From the NCBI GenBank assembly GCA_036244855.1, contig BQKZ01001693.1:79067-95034 (forward strand): a DNA stretch of 15,968 nucleotides, written 5' to 3'. Made by a program: the position numbers and the translations under genes. Below the pieces are notes generated by a model that saw only the letters and a list, made by a program, of their open reading frames with translations, was not told where the DNA came from and made no database searches. The stretch's first letter is position 1. Each line of letters starts with the position of its first letter. Positions 1 to 9,100 of this stretch are shown here, one piece after another. This DNA comes from Temnopleurus reevesii (lineage: Eukaryota > Echinodermata > Echinoidea > Temnopleuroida > Temnopleuridae).

Positions 1-5
<5 letters not shown>

Positions 6-44
<39 letters not shown>
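6..44. repeat. (TA)n microsatellite
   Basis: Uninterrupted alternating T and A over about 39 bp at the window's left edge. A plain dinucleotide microsatellite within the intron of the plus-strand gene. No gene signal is seen between it and the foldback element at 180. Confidence 0.95.
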
Positions 45-48
<4 letters not shown>

Positions 49-179
49 AAAATAAGCTCGGTTCTACACACACGTCACAGGTAATGATCCTGTTGAATTA
101 TATATATATCAGTGTGATTCAGTTTGTAAGATTTTATATACATGTCGAAGTCGTAATACAAACAAAATAATCACTTTAA

Positions 180-793
180 AGGGGTACTATTATGAAAATA
201 TAAGTTGATCTGTATTGATGTATTATTCCATTATCAATACCCTTTTCACTGGAAGAGAGTCCAAATGTGTTTCATATATTTTATAATATTTTTTCTTCAT
301 TTTTATGTTGGCTTAGTTGGGAACGCCCCTAAAAATTTCTTTCAAATGTCAACCATGTTGTGACATCACAAGAGTCAAGTTTGTTCACCTTTCTAAATCA
401 TGTTTCAGAGCTGGTTCTGTAAATAACAAAAGGAAATATGTAGATCAATGCAGGGATTTCAATTCAGGTGATTGCCCATGAAATGGAATTGGAATGCGCA
501 ATCACCTGAATAGAAATACCTGCATTGATCCACATATTTCCTTTTGTTATTTACAGAACCAGCTCTGAAACATGATCTAGAAAGGTGAACAAACTTGACT
601 CTTGTGATGTCACAACAGGATTGACATTTGCAAGAAATTTGTAGGGGCGTTCCCAACTAAGCCAACATAAATATGAAGAAAAATATTATATAAATATATG
701 AAACACATTTGGGCCCCCTTTCACTGAAAAGGGTATTGATAATGGTATAATACATCAATACAGATCAACTTGTATTTTCATATTAGTGGACCT
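180..793. mobile_element. 614-bp foldback MITE flanked by TTAA (piggyBac-like target)
   Basis: Two 295-bp arms (180-474 and 499-793) are inverted copies about 92% identical by eye, with no net indel, around a 24-bp spacer. TTAA sits immediately outside each end (176-179 and 794-797). The outermost bases read AGGGGTACTA on the left and AGGTCCACTA on the right when reverse-complemented. No transposase frame is present, so this is non-autonomous. TTAA duplication is the hallmark of piggyBac-type insertion, so that assignment is an inference from the flanks. A transcript through it would fold into a long imperfect duplex. Confidence 0.85.
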
Positions 794-810
794 TTAAGTC
801 GATCACAAAT

Positions 811-955
811 TCACTGGTTCTCTGTAATGCTATTTAAATCGGAACCAGCTTGCGATGGTTGTGTCTGCACAGTTGAATACACGGCGTACGGTTCTATTGT
901 CATATTGTCTGTGGCCCACTTAATTTTTCGGAAATATATATCGCATCCCCTTGAT
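811..955 (-). other. possible terminal exon or captured coding fragment (uncertain)
   Basis: On the minus strand an open frame reads CDIYFRKIKWATDNM and continues through EPYAVYSTVQ to a stop at about 811. Composition is protein-like and less AT-rich than its surroundings. It contains Tyr-based motifs (PYAVY, YSTV) resembling cytoplasmic tails of cell-surface receptors. A possible 3' splice AG lies near 955 but its pyrimidine tract is poor. It lies antisense inside the intron of the plus-strand gene, between two copies of a transposon end. It could be a host fragment carried by the element, a relict exon, or chance. I do not recognise the family. Confidence 0.2.
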
Positions 956-1086
956 TGGAACTTTTCAGGAAGTTGTTTCATAAAGATTGTCACAACGACA
1001 TATATCATGATCATCATCAAATTATATAAGAACTAACATGATAAAAACCCTGATTTTGATCATTTTCATTTCAAATCATTTTATTT

Positions 1087-1120
1087 ACAGATCAACTTGT
1101 ATTTTCATAATAGTGGACCT
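1087..1120. mobile_element. second terminal copy of the TTAA foldback family
   Basis: The 34 bp here repeat the right terminus of the element at 180-793 (ACAGATCAACTTG, then TTTTCATA, then TAGTGGACCT) with one visible change, and end exactly at another TTAA (1121-1124). Only this end is present; the inner part of the arm is missing. It may be a truncated insertion or an alternative right end. Confidence 0.8.
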
Positions 1121-1194
1121 TTAATTCAATAGCTGTAATAAAAATAACAAAAGAGGCAAGGTACAGAGTGAATATATCCACTCTGCGGAGTGAT

Positions 1195-1243
1195 ATTGGC
1201 GCCGTAGAATGTGAAATTTAGAACCACTACACCACGACGCCTC
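1195..1243 (-). repeat. degraded tRNA-derived SINE-like fragment
   Basis: Read on the minus strand from about 1241, the sequence starts GGCGTCGTGGTGTAGTGGTT. That resembles a tRNA 5' half with an A-box-like TGG..TAGTGG. No B box (GGTTCGAATCC-like) follows, so this is a relict of a tRNA-derived SINE or pseudo-tRNA rather than a functional tRNA. Confidence 0.4.
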
Positions 1244-1344
1244 CACGGTATTTTCATAACACCTCTTTCAAATGGGGTCGAGTATGATTTTTAAATTCAA
1301 TTCTAACGATTGTTTATTTTAACACGTTTTTGTTACAGTGCTAT

Positions 1345-1474
1345 AGCCCCGGTCACATAGAACCCCGGAAGCAGCACGATTCACTCCGACTCTTTGTTAA
1401 TTCACAGTTAACTGCCTCAGAACAAAGAGTCGGGGTGAATCGTGTTGCTTCCGGGGTCCTATGTGACCGGGGCT
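1345..1474. mobile_element. 130-bp hairpin MITE
   Basis: Arms 1345-1398 and 1421-1474 are inverted copies with 3 differences in 54 bp, separated by 22 bp. The ends read AGCCCCGGTCACATAG. It is GC-richer than the surrounding intron and stops 62 bp before the 3' splice site of the SLC16-like exon. The target duplication is not clear (left flank TAT, right flank TTA). Two equal arms with sharp ends fit a short foldback transposon better than a host gene. Confidence 0.75.
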
Positions 1475-1536
1475 TTAACGAGAATATTTTTTAATTACGA
1501 TTATTTTTTTTTGTTTTCTTTTGATTCTATCTGCAG

Positions 1537-1667
1537 GGAAAATCTACGACGGAACTCAATCCTTCGACATTGCTTTCTTTGTCATGGGTGGTATGTCATT
1601 AGCAAGCGGTATCATTGCGGTGTTGCCGATTTGCTGCTCAACCCGTAATTCAAAATGTGAGCAATAA
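1537..1667 (+). CDS. terminal exon of SLC16/monocarboxylate-transporter-like protein
   Basis: A strong acceptor (long T-rich tract ending CTGCAG at 1531-1536) precedes a frame in which two bases finish a split codon, followed by 42 codons and TAA (1665-1667). The peptide begins KIYDGTQSFDIAFF and continues MGGMSLASGIIAVLP. SLC16 transporters have a G-x-I-Y-D-x-T-x-S-[FY]-D-x-A-F motif leading into their last membrane helix, and this matches closely. The hydrophobic run is that helix, and the short polar tail (CCSTRNSKCEQ) would be cytosolic. These proteins are plasma-membrane carriers, many proton-coupled, for monocarboxylates or related solutes; the substrate cannot be told from this exon. 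The rest of the gene lies left of the window, beyond an intron of at least 1.5 kb. Its nearest neighbour, the coiled-coil gene, is convergent. Confidence 0.8.
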
Positions 1668-1820
1668 CCCTATGGAGGTTTGCAGCCAAAATAGATTTTG
1701 GTAAAGTTTCACATGATATTTCACTTGTGGATAGTTGATTTTATTTCCCTTACACTAAGATCGTTACATTGAGAGTGTACAGGCGAGAAAATTAAATAAA
1801 TTCGCTAAGAAAGCCCTTAA
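1668..1820 (+). promoter_or_regulatory. 3' UTR with AATAAA polyadenylation signal
   Basis: AATAAA occurs at 1795-1800, 128 bp after the SLC16-like stop codon, in an AT-rich context. Cleavage would be expected some 10-30 bp further on, so the UTR would be short. The exact end cannot be seen. Confidence 0.55.
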
Positions 1821-1827
1821 TTCGTCA

Positions 1828-1926
1828 TTAATTCTTCGGGTGGGCTTGCACAGGAAACTATATTTCCTCGGGAGCTTCGTCCCTCGGAAAAATAGTAATT
1901 GCCAGCCCATCCTAAGAAATATAATT
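1828..1926. repeat. imperfect foldback repeat
   Basis: The segment folds around about 1876. GGGTGGGCTTGCA and ATTTCCTCGGGA on the left are matched inverted by TCCCTCGGAAAAAT and GCCAGCCCATCC on the right, with several mismatches and small indels. It is probably an old MITE. It may overlap the end of the transporter 3' UTR. Confidence 0.5.
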
Positions 1927-2121
1927 CCAATATACTTTCTCAGAGCTCGGGATATTTGAATAATATACCTTTGTCGAACGTTTTTCATGAATGGCATTTT
2001 ATTGCCACAGAAATTCCATCTTCAATTTGGTGACATTAGCAAAGTCCATCAAAATACATTTTTTTTTACTAAGCAATGCACTTTGCAATTGCAAGTGCTG
2101 GATCCGTGCTTCGTCTACCGT

Positions 2122-2433
2122 CACACACACACACACACACATACACACACACACACATGCACACAATTCTAATTTACACCCATTCTTCACCTCCCCCTGT
2201 CATCACGCCCACACACACACAGTTATCATTTACACCCATGCTTCATCTCCCTCTGTCCTCACATCCACCCACCCACACACACACACAATTATCATGTACA
2301 CCCATGCTTCACCTCCCTCTGTCATCACACACACACACACACAATTATCATGTACACCCATGCTTCATCCCTCTCTGTCATCACACACACACACAGAATA
2401 TTCATTTACACGCATGCTTCACCTCCCTCTGTC

Positions 2434-2464
<31 letters not shown>

Positions 2465-2685
2465 TACACAATTCGCATTTACACACATGCTTCATCTCCC
2501 TCTGTTCTCACACCCACACACACACATAATTTCATTTACACCCATGATTCATCTCCCTCTGTCCTCACACCCACCCATACACACACACACACACAATTCG
2601 CATTTACACCCATGCTTCACCTCCCTCTGTTCTCACACCCACACACACACAATTCGCATCTACACCCATGCTTCATCTCCCTCTG

Positions 2686-2719
<34 letters not shown>

Positions 2720-2883
2720 TCGCATTTACACGCATGCTTCACCTCCCTCTGTTCTCACACCCACACCCACACACACAATTATCATTTACACCCATGCTTC
2801 ACCTCTCTCTGTTCTCACACCCACACACACATACACAATTCGCATTTACACCCATGCTTCATCTCCCTCTGTCATCACACACA
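2122..2883. repeat. CA-rich minisatellite array 1 (12 units)
   Basis: About twelve imperfect copies of a roughly 55-75 bp unit. Each has a conserved core (TTTACACCCATGCTTCACCT, then CCCTCTGTCCTCACA) joined by a variable (CA)n run and a short AATTCGCA/AATTATCA junction. Most unit-length variation is in the CA run. The forward strand is nearly free of G. The unit lacks stop codons in the forward frames, which yields long His/Thr/Ser/Pro-rich reading frames that I regard as artefacts. It is part of a 1544-bp tandem duplication together with 2884-4807. Confidence 0.95.
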
Positions 2884-3263
2884 CCAGCACATACACATAC
2901 TGCCACATTAACATGCTGCAGGCTCAAACATTTTTCAGAGTCAAATTGAGCTCACACACTCAATGTCCGATGCAACAAAATCACTGAAGATGTAACTTTG
3001 AATAGTACATGTTCAAACTCAACAAAATTTGCAATATTTTGATTCTTTATCTTTTTATTCATGTTTATTCGGTTTCCGAATTATCTTTTTTTTTATTCAA
3101 TGCAGAATTTGAATAGTTTATCTCTGTACAAAATAAATAATGGTTAGTTCTGTACTACAGAAATTTTGCTGGAAGGTTATAAAGGGAATAAATATTTAGG
3201 TGTACAATTAATCGCATAAAAGTGCAATTTCATTTCAACATTTCTCAAATACAACTTGTTTTC
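2884..3263. repeat. 380-bp flank, first copy of tandem duplication
   Basis: Non-repetitive AT-rich sequence starting CCAGCACATACACATACTGC and ending ACAACTTGTTTTC. It recurs at 4428-4807 with 11 differences in 380 positions and no net length change. At 3263/3264 it runs directly into the middle of a minisatellite unit, marking the duplication breakpoint. No coding exon is recognisable. Confidence 0.95.
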
Positions 3264-4427
3264 GCTTTTACACCCATGCTTCACCTCTCTCTGTCCTCAC
3301 ACCCACTCACACAAACACACACAATTAGCATTTACGCCCATGCTTCACCTCCCTCTGTTCTCACACACACACACACAAACACATAATTCGCATTTACGCC
3401 CACGCTTCACCTCCCTCTGTCCTCACATCCACATACACACAATTCTCATATACACCCATGCATCAACTCCCTCTCAACACACACACCCACACACACAGTT
3501 CTCATTTACACCCTTGCTTCACCTCTCTCTGTCCTCACACCACTCACACAAACACACACACACAATTCGCATTTACACCCATGCTTCACCTCCCTCTGTT
3601 CTCACACCCACACACACACAATTCTCATTTATACCCATGCTTTATCTCTCTGTTCTCACACACACACACACAATTCGCTTTAACACCCATGCTTCACCTC
3701 TCTCTGTCCTCACACCCACTCACACAAACAACACACACACAACTAGCATTTACACCCACGCTTCACCTCCCTCTGTCCTCACACCCACACACACACTTCT
3801 CATTTACACCCATGCTTCAACTCCCTCTCATCACACCCACCCACCCCCACACACACAATTATCATTTACACCCATGCTTCACCTCTCTCTGTCCTCACAC
3901 TCACTCGAACAAACACACACACACACACACAATTCGCATTTACACCCATGCTTCACCTCCCTCTGTCCTCACACCCACCCACACACACACACACAATTCG
4001 CATTTACACCCACGCTTCACCTCCCTCTGTCCTCACACCCACACACACACAATCCTCATTTACACCCATGCTTCACCTCCCACTGTCCTCACATCCACCC
4101 ACACACACACACACAATTATCATTTACACCCATGCTTCATCTCTCTCTGTCCTCACACACACACACCCACACACACAATTCTCATTTACACCCATGCTTC
4201 ACCTCCCACTGTCCTCACATCCACCCACCCACACACACACACACACAATTATCATTTACACCCATGCTTCACCTCTCTCTGTCCTCACACCACACACACA
4301 CACACACACACACAATTCGCATTTACACCCATGCTTCATCTCTCTCTGTCCTCACACACACACACACACACACAAAAAAAAATTCGCATTTACACCCATG
4401 CTTCATCTCCCTCTGTCATCACACACA
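3264..4427. repeat. CA-rich minisatellite array 2 (19 units)
   Basis: Nineteen copies of the same unit as 2122-2883. Higher-order structure is visible: the pair around 4066-4128 closely resembles the pair around 4189-4260 (both carry CACCTCCCACTGTCC in the first member), and a block near 3300-3600 resembles one near 3690-3960 (shared CACCCACTCACACAAACA and CAACTCCCTCTCA variants). This implies expansion by multi-unit steps. Frames of 399 and 357 residues over this array are repeat artefacts. Confidence 0.95.
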
Positions 4428-4807
4428 CCAGCACATACACATACTGCCACATTAACATGCTGCAGGCTCAAACATTTTTCAGAGTCAAATTGAGCTCACA
4501 CACACAATGTCCTATGCCACAAAATCACTGAAGATGTAACTTTGAATAGTACATGTTCAAACTCAACAAAATTTGTAATATTTTGATTCTTTATCTTTTT
4601 ATTCATGTTTATTCGGTTTCCAAATTATTATTTTTTTTATTCAATGCAGAATTTGAATAGTTTATCTCTGTACAAAATAAATAATGGCTAGTTCTGTACT
4701 ACAGAAATTTTGTTGGAATGTTAAAAAGGGAATAAATATTTAGGTGTACAATTAATCGCATAAAAGTGCAATTTCATTTCAACATTTCTCAAATACAACT
4801 TGTTTTC
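4428..4807. repeat. 380-bp flank, second copy of tandem duplication
   Basis: Second copy of 2884-3263, offset exactly 1544 bp at both ends and about 97% identical. Beyond 4807 the sequence becomes single-copy (CCTGATGGCTATGC), so this end is the ancestral right boundary. Confidence 0.95.
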
Positions 4808-6067
4808 CCTGATGGCTATGCAAAATGTTAATGTTACTATCTAAAGGCAAATGTATTGCATTATTTTTATCCAGATTATTTTAATTTTGTTACATGTCTT
4901 CAGATGAAACTGGATGCAAGAAAAATCACAAGGCAAACAATTGGATCGGCACCAATCTTTTTGGAAGATGAAAATTGGTTAAAAAGTTAAGCTTGCTTTG
5001 ATTGCGTAGGTTTAGCACAACATTGAAGTAGGCATAAAATTACAAATTGGTTGCAGTATTCCTTAAAAATCAGGAAGAAATTTATAGACACTTTTCTTTG
5101 TTTATAGAACAGGCTAGCAGGGATTGAATAAAACACCGCACTCACAAACGCATATCACTGGAATACTAGCTTCTGAAGTATTTCTAAAGCACAAACATTG
5201 TACAAAGATCAAGCTGCTTTGATACGTTTTGTATATTCTGAACTGGTGTGTGTAAAAAAAAATAGATGAAATACTTGTTTACTTACATTACTTATTGCAT
5301 GGCAGTATTTATATCTGTAAACAAAATGCAGCAATGTTGACTGTTTTATGTAGCTAATTGGCATTCTATGAATTCACATTTCCAGCCACATCACACAAAA
5401 CACACCTAAGAAAGGTGTTCTAGAAGACATAGCAAACAAGTGTGCAAACATTTCGACCAAAGAAGCTGCTTGGAACTTTAATTGATAGCCGGAAAAATCA
5501 ATTTTTGTCACCCGTTTCACAAATTCAGAGATCTGCTCTTTACAGGAAAAGGACAGTTGAACCAAAAAATATCCCTTCATAGAGCAGAAAAATATTTGGC
5601 TCAGTCTAAAAATGAGATGTATGAATGATAATAGCACCCCTATTATGCCGATTTCCAAAAGGATATGAGTAGAAAATGCATAGAATGTTCATTCATCAAA
5701 ACTGGACAGTGGTTCACCAAGACAAGAAAGATTTTAAGAACGATTTTAAGAATGCCTATGATCGGTTCTTGTACTGAATTAATGTAAAATCATCAATCTT
5801 TGGGCACAAGAATTGATTCCAGTCGCTCTTTAAATGATCCTCAGTCTTTCTTATTTTGAAGAAACACCATCCTGGGTAGTAAAATACTAGAGACTATTGT
5901 ATCTCTCTGACAGGCACAGTAAAAAAAAAAAAAGCTTGCATAGTTCTGAAATTTGACTAGCCCCCCCCCCCTTGTGTTGATTCTCAAATAATTTCAATAA
6001 TTCAGCAATAAAGATTGTGATTTTTCATTGGGGAATTACAGACTTCTGAAATCAGGTATGGATGCAT
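4808..6067. other. intergenic region / presumed 3' UTR of coiled-coil gene
   Basis: About 1.26 kb between the duplication and the stop codon of the minus-strand gene, which must contain that gene's 3' UTR. No clear minus-strand AATAAA (forward TTTATT) is seen close to the stop. ATTAAA-type signals occur (forward TTTAAT near 5475 and near 4881), but I cannot choose one. A 94-codon minus frame at 5374-5658 has no recognisable features. A poly-A run (about 5922-5934) and a poly-C run (about 5960-5971) are the only simple repeats. No exon or RNA gene is recognised. Confidence 0.5.
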
Positions 6068-6149
6068 TTAGATGACTCCAAAGAGTTCTTTATCAATCTC
6101 CTGTCTGCGTGCATCGTTGGCTTTCAATTTAGCTTGTAAGTCAGCAATA
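6068..6149 (-). CDS. coiled-coil gene, last coding exon (exon 12 of fragment)
   Basis: Acceptor CCCTTCAG precedes TATTGCTGAC. One base completes the split Cys codon, then 26 residues (IADLQAKLKANDARRQEIDK, ELFGVI) and TAA at 6068-6070. The segment is a charged amphipathic helix. Codon usage and the perfect phase match to the exon at 6989 support it. An ending on a short helix after a long disordered tract suggests a conserved binding element, though this is inference. Confidence 0.85.
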
Positions 6150-9100
6150 CTGAAGGGAACAAAGAAAAAGAACAATAGAGTCAAACCTTGTTATAACAAC
6201 GGTATTGGGACCAGAGAAATTATCTCATTATATCGAAACTTTGTTATATCAGGGCCAAAATACAATAAACTACAAATAGATAAGACCCCAAAAACTACCC
6301 TGCTATAACGAGATCTAATTATATATCAGTGCTCTTTATAACAGGGTTGGACTGTATAAAAAACATAAAATCATTAGTATACTGTAAAAGCCAATATTCT
6401 AGCAATCATAAATTGTAGCAAAAAATCCACTGATTTTTCAAACCTTTTTAAACAAGTTGTTATTTTCATACTTTGAAAGACTGTACACAAGGCTGTAGGT
6501 ATTTCTAATTTTAGCAAATTCATGATCCAGAGATTCGTGAAAATAAAACTCCAGCAAAAATTTCAGTTTGTACAGGATAGAAGCTCGATATATAAGGAAT
6601 AAAAAGATGGAGCAACATATTGCAGTACTGTGCACTGTATCTCCTAATTTTACAAAAAAGATAGCATTTAAACATGACTCAAATGCCTTTCCAAATATCT
6701 TTCTAACCAAGCAATACGAACTCATTAACAATTTCAGTGTTAATTCATGTTCACTCATCTTCATCTAGTATAGCTATGAATGATTTTGCAGAATGATGCC
6801 CAGACAGCAAATCTTAACCCAATATCATCTCCCAAAACCCACTTGTTAATATCTTGAAAATAGAAGACTTAGCACTCTACTTGTAAGTGGCTTGCATTCA
6901 GAACTTTTTATTTTCACTCTTTCATTTCTTCTATCATTTACTGAAAAAGAATTACATCGCATCCGAGGGTAAAAAAAAATAGGTTTACCATTCATTGGGC
7001 TTGAGTTGCTTGGAAGTGACTGGATGGGCCTTCCCATGTGATGCCAGTTTGGCTTTCTGATTGGCTAGCTTCTGTTTGAGAGGAGTGGTCTCAGTTGAGC
7101 TTTTATCTGAACAAAAAGTATATATGATAATTGGCTTATTCCACTATCAAGGAGTTGTATACAAAAAAAAAGAACCACATTATGAATAGACAATTCCATA
7201 AATTGGTAAATCTGTTTGTACATTTGATCTCACTTTTTTTTCAATTTTACCTCAATTTACAAATATCATGAGTATTATACATAGTACAAATCAAATTTCA
7301 AAGATGAAATAAAAACTATAGGAGGTCAGACATACAGAATTCATGGAATTGTCAAACTATTTACTCTCACAAAGTATCCCGCCAAACTCATTCTGGAGGG
7401 CTATTTTCATTGTCTTTTGTGATTTGGAAAAAACCCAATGAACAAAATTTTGTCAGCAATACACTGCTCAATCACAGAAAGCTTGTCCATGTTATTTCCG
7501 TGACATTCAATGTATGTTTAACCTTGTTAACTCTTTACCTGCTGCATTATGTAAACCTAGGCTGCTAGGTTTTTTTAGTGTAAATCAGAAAAGTACTAAT
7601 GCACATAAGGTTCTCTATAGATTTTCCACAAAGAATACACACACAAGTGTACACAAACATGAATGGACATGTATGTGTGTGTACAAGGCATCAATGTCCC
7701 GGAACAAAGCAAGTGTGTATCCATTCAATGTATTTGTGCTCTTTCTACTGTGTGTCTTCTAGTGTGAATAGCGTCAACAGCAGCAAGTAAAGAATTATCA
7801 CTTTCAATTTTTAACTTCATCTCTACGCATTCAAACAATCTTCACATATTCTGAACCTGAAGAATTATTGGTAACTCACCAGAAACTTTGGACTTTGACT
7901 GCTGCCCCTTCCTACTCTTGGGCTTTCTTCCTGCTCCAGGCGCCTGACCAGTACCACCCCCTCCTTTAGAGAAGAGAGCTCTGCGTGTCGGAGAAGAAGT
8001 CTTCCTCAGGGGTATTCCACTTCTCCTTCGGGGAGAGTTTGGCGACAGAGGGGCAGAACGAGAAGAAGGTGAGGGGTCCTTCAGAGGGGTTGGAGGAGAG
8101 AGGGATCTTGTTGGCTCGGTCGATGTCCTACTGCTGCGACTCGGCGAGATGAGGACGCTGCCGTCTGAGAAATCCTCCAGATTCAACCAGTTCTCGTCTC
8201 TGTTGCCAACTGGCCGCTGAGCTTCGGCAGAGATCTGCCGGTTTACGAAATCCAGCATCGCTTGAAATGTTCCTGGTTCCTTCCCTGCTTGATCATGCTC
8301 AGGCAGCCTCTCAACACCAGAGATTACCGAGCTGTGCTCTGAAACCACTGAGAAAGCATCGGTTTGATCACTGAACTTAACATTAGACTTCTCCAATGCT
8401 GTCCCAGTCCATTTTCCGGGGTTGATCTGATGCTCCCCGGCACTTCTAAATACAACATTCACAGTGTCTGTGGCATTCGTATTGGCGTTGGCGTCAGACA
8501 TGGCAAGAGCTGGCGCTAACAATCTGTTCAAGGAATCTCCTACTCCGGTAACTGGACGATCGCTCATGAACAAATGTTCAATGTTGTCCATCGTGTTACC
8601 ACTTTTGTTCTCATGAGACGGGCGTTCTGCTTCCAAAGACTCGTAGCTCGGTCTCACAGGGCTATTTCCCCTGTAGTTGTATTGACCAGTGGGTTGGGAA
8701 GGACTCCTGGTTTGAAACGACTGACCAATGGGTGGTGAAAGATGACCAATGGATGTGGAAGGATGACCAATGGCTGGTGAAGGCTGACCAATGGTCAGAG
8801 ATTGCTGACCGATGGTTGGAGATGGCTGACTCGTGAGACTTCTCCTGGCAGGTTGGATGGGTGGGGAGGTGTAGGGGCTTGAAGGCAAGGATGATAATCT
8901 ATGAGATGAGGAATGCTGTGAATCTAGTGAGGCCTGAGATCCAAACATGGCTCGCTCGTAGCCTGACAATTTGGCCTTCAGACGAGCAATCTCTGACTCC
9001 TATACAGATACAAAAAAATGATGTCAAGGAATTAGTATTAAAGTGCTACAACCATTTTTTTTTATTGCTTTCTTCTTTTCATCATTATGACTTGACTTTA

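Noticed and set aside
1221..1241. A functional tRNA gene
   Set aside because: Only a 5' tRNA-like part with an A-box-like segment; no B box or complete cloverleaf.
1345..1474. A miRNA precursor
   Set aside because: Arms are too long and perfectly matched with sharp ends; a MITE is simpler. Small-RNA data would be needed to say otherwise.
1991..2987. Long His/Thr/Ser/Pro-rich open frames of about 300 residues
   Set aside because: They run through the CA minisatellite in more than one frame with no conserved domain; they are a product of the stop-free repeat unit.
2122..4427. A CRISPR array
   Set aside because: Units are diverged and CA-rich with no fixed repeat and unique spacers, in a eukaryotic context.
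3256..4531. Open frames of 399, 357 and 181 residues
   Set aside because: Same minisatellite; overlapping frames are equally open, which is not expected for a real gene.
5374..5658. 94-codon minus-strand frame
   Set aside because: No recognisable domain, upstream acceptor or codon bias; lies in the presumed 3' UTR or intergenic region.
6438..6764. 108-codon minus-strand frame in the last intron
   Set aside because: Overlaps a degenerate MITE, and composition is AT-driven (Phe, Leu, Lys, Asn).
7842..7879. Coding sequence past the donor (ELPIILQVQNM, stop)
   Set aside because: A consensus GTGAGT donor at 7880 joins in phase to the exon at 7106. The extension would appear only with intron retention.
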